A stretch of DNA of 64,000 nucleotides from CAVXTT01 sp963764685. GTDB lineage: Bacteria > Bacteroidota > Ignavibacteria > Ignavibacteriales > Ignavibacteriaceae. This document shows, in pieces, positions 29,391 to 37,151 of the stretch. Position 1 is the stretch's first letter. Each line of letters begins with the position of its first letter. The DNA lies in contig CAVXTT010000017.1 in NCBI GenBank assembly GCA_963764685.1, forward strand, positions 62,001 to 126,000, written 5' to 3'. Under the pieces are notes generated by a model. That model was not told the DNA's origin, did not search any database, and saw only the letters and a list, made by a program, of their open reading frames with translations. The position numbers were made by a program, and so were the translations under genes.

Positions 29391-29702
29391 ATTTATCTCT
29401 CCTATATTGTGCAAAATTTTAAGTAACAGCCGGGCAGGAATAAAATAATCAGATTATTTTATCTGATTAATATTAATCAGTCAGGAAAAAATTGTCAAGG
29501 GGTTTGATTAGAATAATTGCTAAATATGAAATAAAGTTGTCTTTCTGAATAGTTGATAAGAAGCGATGAATTTGCAAATGGAGCTTATGAAATCAGTGGA
29601 GCCAGTTAAACTTTTAGAAAAGGTTTGTTTGATGAAGTAATTATTTTATTGAAATAAAAGCCATCCTGTCTTGAGACTGAATGGCTTTTATTTATTGGAA
29701 TA
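29391..29702. other. Intergenic region
   Basis: AT-rich spacer of about 310 bases between the CopD-like gene (its promoter side) and the end of the redoxin gene. Apart from the terminator at 29657-29690 nothing was recognised. Confidence 0.5.
29657..29690 (-). terminator. Hairpin terminator of the redoxin gene
   Basis: AAAAGCCAT (29657-29665) pairs with ATGGCTTTT (29682-29690), with an inner GTC/GAC pair. Read on the minus strand it ends in a T-run, 13 bases beyond the redoxin stop. Confidence 0.8.
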
Positions 29703-30409
29703 TCACTTTACAGCCAACAGGGTGCTCATTAATAATTTCAGATATTCCGACCCGGGACGGTCTATCGTATGCTGGCTTATATATTTAAATAGCACTGTAG
29801 CATTTTCATCAAGCAATATCAGCGTCGGCAGATTCTGTCCGACGGTTGTTCCCCACCATTCAGTTTTGAAAATCTCAAGCCGTTCAGAAAGTACCCGGTC
29901 TTTATCAACTAATATCCTGTATGGTACAGGAGTTTCTTCTTTATTTAAGGTAAAAGTTTTGGGGTAATGCTTGTTTGCAAACTGAACCCAGGTAGCAGCT
30001 TTTGCATTAGCAATAGTATCCTGATGTTTGCCAGCCTCAAGAGATGCATAAACTTCAGGCATATCTTCGAGCCATTTGGTAATAGTAGTTGCATCGTATG
30101 GGAGAATAAAAACCAGGTCGAGGTTGTACTGATCAGCGAGTTTTTTGGTATAGAATTCATCAATCAGATCCAGATATTCGTAGGCGCAAATATCGCACCA
30201 GACATCCTTATCATAATATCCTCTGGGGAACACCAGCAGCAGATTTTTCCCCTTTTCTGCTGCAAGGTTGAATTCCCCTCCCTGATAAACCGGCAGAGTA
30301 AAACCTTTAAGTGTTTCACCTATAATTGCCAGATCAAGAGGTTTCTTTTGGGAATAGGCAGCGGAAGTCAAAAGCAGAAAAATATACAAGAAAGAAATAG
30401 ATTTTTCAT
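29703..30409 (-). CDS. Exported thioredoxin-fold (redoxin/peroxiredoxin-like) protein
   Basis: Probably a periplasmic disulfide or peroxide-active protein. The thioredoxin-like domain starts IIGETLKGFTLPVYQGGEFN. It has the pair of cysteines in WCDICAYEYLDLIDEF (CxxC) and ends with a strand region LPTLILLDENATVLFKYIS. The ATG at 30409 with GGAGAG upstream gives MKNLFLS. One frame change within the signal peptide then joins it to LYIFLLLTSAAYSQ. About 235 residues. The CxxC sits after RGYYDKDV, later than in a classical thioredoxin, so enzymatic class is uncertain. Single gene with its own terminator. Confidence 0.7.
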
Positions 30410-30625
30410 ATTACTCTCCGGAAATTGTGAATATTGTAGTTATCTGCTTCGGGAAGGGGGGAGGCAGTAAAATTGCCCTCTCGGAGTAGAGAAATAAATT
30501 ACAGTCAAAAGTTTTACAATTAATTTAACAGGGTCAATTAGATTATGATGAAAGGTCATTTTTTGAGTTAAATAAAAATTAAACCTAATTTTTAATATAT
30601 CATTATTAAATTTTTGGAGATAAAA

Positions 30626-31087
30626 ATGAAATGTCAGAAGTGCGGTCGCGAATATAATTCTCCTTACTACTTTAAGACGGATAAAGTATGCCACAATTGC
30701 TTTAAAAATATGACAACAGAGGAACAAAATAAGGTTATGTTCGATTACCTTATGAAACATCCGATGACAACTACAACTTTTGAAATCGAGGGCTATAAAG
30801 TAATTACGCAGCTAGGAGTTGTAAGAGGCATTACTGTCAGATCACGTTCAATATTTGGGACAATAGGGGCAGGCTTTCAGACCTTATTTGGCGGCAACAT
30901 AACAATACTGACCAATTTATGTGAAACCTCCCGGGCCGAAGCTTTCGAAATGATGTATGAGCACGCAGAACAGATCGGGGCGAATGCAGTTATCGGTGTC
31001 CGTTATGACACTACCGAGCTGATGAGCGGTGTAACTGAAGTATTGTGTTACGGTACTGCAGTTATTGTCGAAAAGGAAAATGTTTAA
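30626..31087 (+). CDS. YbjQ-family (heavy-metal-binding domain) protein with zinc ribbon
   Basis: A 153-residue protein; the ATG at 30626 has TTGGAGA upstream. An N-terminal zinc ribbon (CQKC at 3-6 and CHNC at 22-25) is fused to a YbjQ/DUF74 domain (YKVITQLGVVRGITVRSRS, then AEAFEMMYEHAEQIGANAVI and GVRYDTTELMSG). YbjQ proteins form pentamers; their role is unproven, with metal binding proposed. Overlaps the following GNAT gene by eight bases, so translation is coupled. Confidence 0.85.
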   Translation: MKCQKCGREYNSPYYFKTDKVCHNCFKNMTTEEQNKVMFDYLMKHPMTTTTFEIEGYKVITQLGVVRGITVRSRSIFGTIGAGFQTLFGGNITILTNLCETSRAEAFEMMYEHAEQIGANAVIGVRYDTTELMSGVTEVLCYGTAVIVEKENV

Positions 31088-31547
31088 GATAAAAATCTGC
31101 TCTTCAATTTCTGATTATAAGGAAGCAAGACGGATTACCGGAGATTATATAGAATGGCTGAATATAGATCTCTCATTTCAGAACATTGAAGAAGAGCTGA
31201 AAGGATTTGAATCGGTGTATGGCCCTCCCAAAGGATGTTATCTCCTGGCATCTGGTATAGAAGGTGCTACTGCGGGTGGAGTTGCCTTACGGGAGTATTC
31301 AGCCGGGATATGTGAAATGAAGAGATTGTATGTTTACCCCCCATACCTCGGAAAGGGACTGGGCAGACCTTTATGTAATGAGCTGCTGAAACAGGCTAAA
31401 CAGATGGGTTATAAAAAAATGAGACTTGATACTATGACAAAGCTGGAAGCGGCAAACAGGTTATATGAGAAGCTTGGGTTTTATGAGATAGAGCCTTACC
31501 GTGTTAATCCCGAGAAGACAGCAAGATTTATGGAGATCCTTTTATAA
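31080..31547 (+). CDS. GNAT-family N-acetyltransferase
   Basis: About 155 residues, starting at 31080 inside the upstream gene with AAAAGGAA upstream. The acetyl-CoA site is visible as MKRLYVYPPYLGKGLGRPLC (RxxGxG-like), followed by YKKMRLDTMTKLEAANRLYE and KLGFYEIEPY. Intact. The substrate is unknown; similarity is to small generalist acetyltransferases acting on amino acids or small amines. Confidence 0.85.
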   Translation: MFKIKICSSISDYKEARRITGDYIEWLNIDLSFQNIEEELKGFESVYGPPKGCYLLASGIEGATAGGVALREYSAGICEMKRLYVYPPYLGKGLGRPLCNELLKQAKQMGYKKMRLDTMTKLEAANRLYEKLGFYEIEPYRVNPEKTARFMEILL

Positions 31548-31555
31548 TATTAAAG

Positions 31556-31585
31556 TGCAGGAATTTGAATAATCAAATTCCTGCA
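31556..31585. terminator. 13-bp perfect hairpin between convergent genes
   Basis: TGCAGGAATTTGA (31556-31568), loop ATAA, TCAAATTCCTGCA (31573-31585). It lies nine bases after the GNAT stop and 24 bases from the SnoaL-like stop, so it probably ends both transcripts although T-runs are weak. Confidence 0.7.
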
Positions 31586-31608
31586 TAATAGGACCTTCCC
31601 TCAACTAT

Positions 31609-32077
31609 TTAATCATCAGATTTAATTTCACCTCCGTGATCACCGACCATAACCCATTTGCCGTTTTTCTTCATCAGAATATCTGTCCACCTTCCTTTTT
31701 CAGGTATTGGTTTGTCCATCCATTTCTGTTACCTGTGTATAGAAATAATGGACATAAGCAAAATCACCATTAACCCAGATCTTTGCAGGCGTCAGCGTAT
31801 AGTAAGCTACCTTTCCTTTCGGGAGCCAGTAGCTTAACGATTTTGATGCATCTGATTTAGTACCCGGAGTTTGACTATTATAGGACCAGCCGTTATATGA
31901 ATCATCGAAATAAGCCAGGAATGCATTAGCATCTCCAGACATACCGGCTTCCCAGTAGGTCTGAACGCCTTTCCAGACATCCTGCTGTTCAGGTGTCCAC
32001 TGCTGTGCAGCCGCACTGCTGTTAAGGACAAGCAAAAAAAGAATAACCGGTACAAAACCGGATAAGATTTTGAACAT
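31609..32077 (-). CDS. Exported SnoaL/NTF2-like protein
   Basis: The ATG at 32077 has AAGGAGG five bases upstream. The signal peptide is GFVPVILFLLVLNSSAAAQQ. The NTF2-like cone fold shows as VQTYWEAGMSGDANAFLAYF, GWSYNSQTPGTKSDASKSL and KIWVNGDFAYVHYFYTQVTE. One frame change near 31707 restores the C terminus KGRWTDILMKKNGKWVMVGD and a stop at 31609-31611. About 155 residues. Such proteins bind small molecules or act as stress-related secreted factors; the ligand is unknown. Confidence 0.75.
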
Positions 32078-32280
32078 AATACCTCCTTGAATGATTGAAT
32101 TTATTTTTGAGCCCTTTTTCCGTAAGAGAAATTTTGGGTGATATGAGGGGGGAAGGATTCAAGTAGTTTTCTCCAAACAGAAAAAGCTTACCCTGTTTAA
32201 TAATGCTATTTTAATCCGAAATTGTCAAGAACCTTAAGGTAATTTTTACTGATATAATCCCGGCTGGAATAGAAATAGTG

Positions 32281-32312
32281 CGATAGTTCGATGGTACGAT
32301 AGTTCGATGGTA
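32281..32312. repeat. Four-unit octamer repeat, locus 2
   Basis: CGATAGTT, CGATGGTA, CGATAGTT, CGATGGTA: exactly four octamers in 32 bases, alternating two variants. Same family as 11887-11918 and 35703-35734. Confidence 0.75.
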
Positions 32313-32611
32313 ATTGGAATGATAGTAAACATTAATGTTTGACCTGTCTCTATCTCTCAGCATCTTTGCGAGGAGTTTTCGATACGCCCAGGCTACCCAG
32401 CCTCCATCCTCGACGAAGCAAGAAAAAGGATAAGAAGAGCCTATCCTCTCCTGCCGGAGAAATATGAACCGCTTCAGAATCCTTTTTGCAAGGCAAAGCG
32501 AAAAAATTTAGAAATTAAATACAAAAAATTTATCTCTAAGCTTTTCATATTCCCTGCATGTCCCCTTTGGAGCCAATATAATATCCTTATTCCGGATATT
32601 TTATAATAATG

Positions 32612-32644
32612 GTTCAGTAAGGAGATAGTAAGGGTAGTGTAAGG
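32612..32644. repeat. Three-unit 11-bp repeat
   Basis: GTTCAGTAAGG, AGATAGTAAGG, GTAGTGTAAGG. The middle unit is identical to one in the array at 5831-5885. Confidence 0.7.
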
Positions 32645-33099
32645 ATTAGAGGGAAATTTTTGAATGGGGCTTTGTAGGAAGTTGGAATGTTCAGTAATGA
32701 ATATGTATCGTTTTAATCTAATGAAGAAAGTTTTTCAACATCAATTGTTTGACGAGTAGCGCTATTTTATAATCCGCAATAGTTAGTAATTCACACATGC
32801 CATAATATTATTTTTATTAAATCTGAAGTTTTTGTCTTGACCGGTTTAAGTAGAGCATTTATGTTTAAATATATAAATTAGCGTAATGCTATTGGGCTAT
32901 CAAATCAACGGAAGATAATCTTTACAACGGGCGAACTCTGAGATTCAAAATAGTTCTATACATTAACTCATCGATTAAAGGAGGTAAATAATATGCTCTC
33001 CTAAATTCAGAGGGGAAAGCACTCACATAAACAATCTATTAAGCACATCATAGTTTCATTTGTTTTTCCTGGAGATAGCGCTCTGGCTCTTCCGGTGTA

Positions 33100-33132
33100 A
33101 GCAGAATAAACAGTTCGGGCAATTATTCTGCT
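33100..33132 (+). other. Hairpin upstream of a T9SS gene
   Basis: AGCAGAATAA (33100-33109) and TTATTCTGCT (33123-33132) form a 10-bp stem with a 13-base loop, ending 43 bases before the ATG. It could be a 5' leader hairpin or an operator; nothing in the sequence decides this. Confidence 0.35.
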
Positions 33133-33175
33133 CCAAATAAATAATCAATAATAATAATTTTTAATTGGAGCTAAA

Positions 33176-33963
33176 ATGAAAAAACTATTAATAGTGCTGT
33201 TCTCATTATTTCTTTTTACTTACCAGTTGTTTCCTCAGTGGAGTAGTGAAACAAATTTGCTTTCTGTTAATTCAGGAACAAAAGTTGGATCCTGTGTAAG
33301 TGCATCCGGCTCTCACGTAGTATATTCAAGCGGTGGGGATAATCAACTACGCACATCTAAATGCATCCGGTTCTATCGTTTATTCAAATGTACAAATTGA
33401 AGGCTCATCCGCCGATTTCCCAAATATTGTATCGGCGGGCTCAAGTTTGTATGCAGTTTACAAAAAAAATAATCAAATAAATCTGAAAATTAGTACAAAT
33501 ATGGGATCATCCTGGGGTAGTCCATATACATACAATTTAATAAATACAGGATGTAATGACATTAAAGCCATCATTGCACAGAATTCCATTCATATTGTAT
33601 GGTCGGAATTAAGGACTGGCAGTAGTAATATTTATGATGTTCATTATGTTGAATTTTATTATTCTGAGCCAACGTGGCAAAATTATAAGAGGGTAACCGA
33701 CATAGAAGATAATGGTGGTGAAATTCCCCAGGTCACCAATTAAGTATTCTGTTCCAACGGAATCTAAGGTACAAATTTCGATTTATGATCTTCTTGGAAG
33801 TGAGATTGCAGTACTGGTTAACGGTGACCATTCAGCAGGTACTTACAGTGTTAATTGGAATGCCTCTGAATTTCCGAGTGGAATGTATGTGTATAGAATT
33901 AGTGCGGTCTCTAAGGATAATATATCTTTCAGTATAAACAAGCAGATGTTATTAGTAAAGTAA
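33176..33963 (+). CDS. T9SS-sorted BNR/sialidase-like protein, frame-broken and internally shortened
   Basis: The start at 33176 follows TTGGAG. The signal peptide is KKLLIVLFSLFLFTYQLFPQ. The body resembles propeller or BNR repeat proteins (NMGSSWGSPYTY, IIAQNSIHIVWSELRTGSS). One frame change near 33345 separates two pieces. At about 33740 the propeller (ending GGEIPQVT) passes directly into the middle of a sorting tail (IKYSVPTESKVQISIYDLLG). The NYPNPFNPST core that normally precedes it is absent. The tail ends normally in NKQMLLVK. The repaired product would be only about 260 residues. An internal deletion, biological or from assembly, is likely. Confidence 0.6.
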
Positions 33964-33972
33964 TCTAATTGC

Positions 33973-34001
33973 GGAGGCTCATTTTTTTTGAATGAGCCTC
34001 C
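33973..34001. terminator. Hairpin with T-rich loop
   Basis: GGAGGCTCATT (33973-33983) pairs with AATGAGCCTCC (33991-34001). It begins ten bases after the upstream stop and ends 18 bases before the next ATG. The T-run sits inside the loop, so termination strength is uncertain. Confidence 0.6.
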
Positions 34002-34019
34002 ATTTAACTGGAGTGTATA

Positions 34020-35696
34020 ATGAAAACAATTATTAGCTGCTGCTTAATAATGTTTCAAATTGTTATTAATGCTCAGGCACCTGATGAATATGGATTGGAT
34101 AAATTCAATAATGTAACTGAAATCTCACCTGGTGTACTAAAGTTTATTCGCCCAGATGGAAGCTCTTACATAAAAAGAACAAAATTTCTGGAAGAGCCGA
34201 AAAGTGAAGCAGATCTGGTAATCATGTTTGATACATTAACTTTTGCACATGATAAATATCAAATCTGGAAAGCTGCAGATATAGAAGGTTCTTACAAACT
34301 GATTTTAGTCGATGCTGATCATAATGGGAATAAAGAAATGTATGGAACTTATCTGGAGCAACAAACAATGATGTATGATGGGAGAATTTATGAATTTACG
34401 AACTCAATGTTTAACAATATTTTCCAATTTGGAGATACTTTAGGTGCGTTCAAAGATATGGCTGATATCGATAATGATGGCTTACTTGATGCTGTTGCTA
34501 CCAGTTTTTATCATTATAACTGGCACAGAAGATTAATGTTTTATACACAAAAAAACGGTGGCCAATTAATTACAAAAACTAAAACTATTTATGACCGGTT
34601 TATTTCACAAATGGATAATGTTTCCCTGTACGACCTTGACAAAGATGGTGAGGATGAGCTGATTTATTTTCTGCTTGTCACTCAACCACAGGACAGTGCC
34701 TGGATGGGAAATCATGTTGCGAAGTATAATAAGCAGACTAATAATTTTGAACTCCTGTTTCATCATTGGCCATCACCAACCTATTACACGTTCGGCTTTT
34801 CTTTCGGTGATTTCGATGTGGACGGGAAAAATAATTTTATCACCGGCAGCAGTGAGGGCGAAATCTACATATATGAATATGTGGATAGTAATCAATATCG
34901 TCTGGAATTTAAGGATTCTCTTTATACGCTGCACGCCTATATGTCAACTTTCACAAATGATCTTGACGGTAACGGAAAACCGGAGCTCTGGATAGGAAGT
35001 GATTTCTTTTCAAGTGTCTATGGAGCTGTTACAAGAGTATTTGTTTTTGAGGCAGCCGGACCAGACAATTACCGACAGGTCTATCAGATTGATATAATAG
35101 GACTGTTTGCTTTTGAAGTTGGAAATATGAGAAATGCAGATATTGACAATGATGGGAAGGATGAAGTTTTAATGTATACAGCTGCATATCTGTTTGTATT
35201 CAAGCGGAATGAGCAAGGTTATTACCTGGATTTTGTTATTACTGATCCTAAATATGGAGTTGCGGCATATAGGGCGGGCTTCGATGTTACAGACCTGGAT
35301 GATGATGGGAAATTAGAGTTAGTATTTTTTTATAGGTCGAATCCTGACAGTAATACCATATTTATGAAAAGTGATAGTATTGTCAATGTAGAAGTTAGAA
35401 ACAATTTCATTCCTCTTTACAATTTAAATCAGAACTACCCCAATCCCTTTAACCCATCCACAAAGATCAGCTACAGCCTTAAGGATGAGGGATACGTAAA
35501 ACTCTATATATATGATATAAAAGGAGAACTTGTCTCAACTCTTGTAAACGAAAAGCAGCAGCCGGGGAGCTATGAAGTTGATTTTAGATTGCCGGGTAAT
35601 ATTTCAACAGGAGTATATATCTACAGACTTACAGTATCAGACAACAGTAACAATATGATTTTCTCTGATGTGAAGAAGATGGTGTACCTTAAATGA
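34020..35696 (+). CDS. T9SS-sorted FG-GAP/VCBS repeat protein
   Basis: A 558-residue secreted protein, intact. The signal peptide MKTIISCCLIMFQIVINAQ is followed by an integrin-like propeller with recurrent calcium-binding-type loops: DADHNGNKE, DIDNDGLLD, DLDKDGEDE, DFDVDGKNN, DLDGNGKPE, DIDNDGKDE and DLDDDGKLE. The C terminus is a full type A sorting domain (NLNQNYPNPFNPSTKISYSL ... MVYLK). It is exported through T9SS and probably attached to the surface; the ligand is unknown. It follows another T9SS gene by 56 bases. Confidence 0.88.
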   Translation: MKTIISCCLIMFQIVINAQAPDEYGLDKFNNVTEISPGVLKFIRPDGSSYIKRTKFLEEPKSEADLVIMFDTLTFAHDKYQIWKAADIEGSYKLILVDADHNGNKEMYGTYLEQQTMMYDGRIYEFTNSMFNNIFQFGDTLGAFKDMADIDNDGLLDAVATSFYHYNWHRRLMFYTQKNGGQLITKTKTIYDRFISQMDNVSLYDLDKDGEDELIYFLLVTQPQDSAWMGNHVAKYNKQTNNFELLFHHWPSPTYYTFGFSFGDFDVDGKNNFITGSSEGEIYIYEYVDSNQYRLEFKDSLYTLHAYMSTFTNDLDGNGKPELWIGSDFFSSVYGAVTRVFVFEAAGPDNYRQVYQIDIIGLFAFEVGNMRNADIDNDGKDEVLMYTAAYLFVFKRNEQGYYLDFVITDPKYGVAAYRAGFDVTDLDDDGKLELVFFYRSNPDSNTIFMKSDSIVNVEVRNNFIPLYNLNQNYPNPFNPSTKISYSLKDEGYVKLYIYDIKGELVSTLVNEKQQPGSYEVDFRLPGNISTGVYIYRLTVSDNSNNMIFSDVKKMVYLK

Positions 35697-35702
35697 TAAA
35701 GT

Positions 35703-35734
35703 GCGATCATTCGATAGTGCGATGGTACGATCGT
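35703..35734. repeat. Four-unit octamer repeat, locus 3
   Basis: GCGATCAT, TCGATAGT, GCGATGGT, ACGATCGT: again four octamers in 32 bases, starting six bases after the T9SS gene stop. Confidence 0.7.
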
Positions 35735-35914
35735 GCAGAATTGGCATGGACGATCTCCCGATCGCCCGCTATAATGTGTTTGCAAAAGTATGGGCGAATC
35801 CGGCTATGCGTTGCGGAAGGCTGTTGGCCTTCCTAATACGGTAAATAAATAATACCCCTAAATTAGATGAACTTCTGAGGGGATCTTTGTATCACCATTC
35901 ATACAATTTATTTT

Positions 35915-36051
35915 TGAATAGCCGCGCGATTTATCGCGTGGATGGGAACCCCTTAATATCCGGGCTTTAGCCCAGAATAGATTGCCCGCTTTGGGCTAAA
36001 GCCCATCCTTTTTGTTTCCTCTACCCCGGACTGGAAGTCCGGGGCTATTCA
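35915..36051. repeat. REP/MITE-like palindromic cluster with 9-bp inverted ends
   Basis: The ends TGAATAGCC (35915-35923) and GGCTATTCA (36043-36051) are reverse complements. Inside are GCGCGATTTATCGCGT, two facing copies of GGGCTTTAGCCC / GGGCTAAAGCCC, and CCCCGGACTGGAAGTCCGGGG. No transposase frame is inside. It looks like a repetitive extragenic palindrome cluster or non-autonomous element. Confidence 0.65.
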
Positions 36052-36163
36052 TATAACATAAAGAAGATGATATATTGAAATGCCCTCTTGGAAAAGAGAT
36101 TTATAGGCAGATCATTTAAAGTTCCATAACATCCATAAACCTGGATAGAATAGGAGGCTTAAT

Positions 36164-36244
36164 TCAGGAAATTGCTCCCTCCTCTTTCGAGAAGAAATGA
36201 AGTTTATCCAGGTTAATATATAAGTTCAGGGGAGTGCCGGACAT
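36164..36244 (-). pseudogene. Relic of the 3' end of an MsmX/UgpC-type ABC ATPase gene
   Basis: Read on the minus strand, 25 codons give SGTPLNLYINLDKLHFFSKE and a GAIS tail ending in TGA at 36164-36166. The intact ATPase gene at 37152-38249 ends PGTPLNLYFNLDKLHFFSKE then EEAIS. Most differences are at third codon positions, so the relic derives from a diverged paralog rather than a recent copy. Homology stops abruptly at about 36241 and also after the stop codon. A second ATPase gene probably existed here and was truncated by rearrangement. Confidence 0.75.
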
Positions 36245-36344
36245 GATTAACTAAATAAAAACTTTCAATACGACTCTACTTTCTGTTGAACAAATTATAT
36301 ATTCAGATATATATATTTCTGTTTTACATAAATAATGGAAGGTT

Positions 36345-37085
36345 ATGCAGTTCATTAAAATAAATTTCCTGGTTCTTATTTTGCCTTTCTTGTGCCTTGC
36401 ACAATCAAGTGATACAACGGGTAGTTACATTAAGTTTTCAAAAGTTTATGAAACTTATAAAGATATAAGATCAACAGAGCTGGAAAATGTCCCTGATAGT
36501 ACTTTCCGATCTGTTATTAAGATTATTTATAATGGTGTGGAAAACACTCCTGCTCTAAAGCCTAATTTTAACATTATAAAATTCATAGAAGTAAAACATT
36601 CGAGTTTTTTAGCATCAATTGTTACAATTCCAGTTTTAGTGAAAGCAAAAGTGATTTCCTCAAGGATTGTAACCATAGATGGTTGGGGACAAATAAATCT
36701 TCTTTTAGAACCTGAATATATTATAAAAGGGAAGCCTGATTTCTTAAAGGATAAGAACTTTGAAGTATATTACCGTAATTACGAACTGGTTCCGGATTCT
36801 ATGGACTACAAAACAGGAAAATCTTATTTATTTCCTTTGTGGGATCGTGATGAACCGGATAATGAGATACTTGCGATCGCAACCTGGATGGATAAACATG
36901 GCTCGCGCTTCTTAGTTGAAGATGGTTTGCTAAATGACCGTTGGCATTTTTTCAGCAAGGAAAGTAAAATGAGTTGGGATAATTTTATGAGTTTAATGGA
37001 TGATGTAATTTATAAAATAAACAATGAACTGCCATTAGACGAATATAAAAATCCTGTAAAGCATAATCGCCCGAAAGAAAATTGA
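36345..37085 (+). CDS. Exported protein of unknown function
   Basis: 246 residues, intact. A signal peptide (INFLVLILPFLCLAQSS) is followed by a mature region with no firm family. The segment LVKAKVISSRIV ... INLLLEPEYIIKGKPD ... FEVYYRNYELVPDS ... KTGKSYLFPLW looks like the five-strand pattern of TIMP/NTR-type OB folds, but this is only a resemblance. The C terminus is helical and charged. Flanked by the ATPase relic upstream and the convergent ATPase gene downstream, it may lie on a segment inserted between duplicated ATPase copies. Confidence 0.6.
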   Translation: MQFIKINFLVLILPFLCLAQSSDTTGSYIKFSKVYETYKDIRSTELENVPDSTFRSVIKIIYNGVENTPALKPNFNIIKFIEVKHSSFLASIVTIPVLVKAKVISSRIVTIDGWGQINLLLEPEYIIKGKPDFLKDKNFEVYYRNYELVPDSMDYKTGKSYLFPLWDRDEPDNEILAIATWMDKHGSRFLVEDGLLNDRWHFFSKESKMSWDNFMSLMDDVIYKINNELPLDEYKNPVKHNRPKEN

Positions 37086-37151
37086 TTAGCATAGACCCTG
37101 AACCTTGAGATTGGTTTCAGCTTTTGAATATTTGTATTCTATAGATATAAA

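Larger units (their letters stand above)
32078..33175. other. 1.1-kb intergenic region with dispersed repeats
   Basis: No coding gene was seen. It contains an octamer array (32281-32312), a GC-richer stretch at about 32345-32500 with scattered short inverted words, an 11-bp array (32612-32644) next to a small AATATCC/GGATATT hairpin, and a 10-bp hairpin (33100-33132) just before the next gene. A strong AAAGGAGG site near 32984 precedes only a two-codon frame. Confidence 0.5.
35697..36344. other. Intergenic region rich in repeats and a gene relic
   Basis: Holds an octamer array (35703-35734), a 137-base palindromic cluster (35915-36051) and the relic of an ABC ATPase 3' end (36164-36244). The last 100 bases are AT-rich and should contain the promoter of the next gene. 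Confidence 0.55.

Noticed and set aside
32281..32312. Octamer array considered as CRISPR or iteron
   Set aside because: Units are contiguous without spacers and only 32 bases long; no cas, replication initiator or origin genes nearby.
32345..32500. GC-richer stretch considered as a tRNA or ncRNA
   Set aside because: No cloverleaf, anticodon arm or known RNA pattern could be drawn; only short scattered inverted words.
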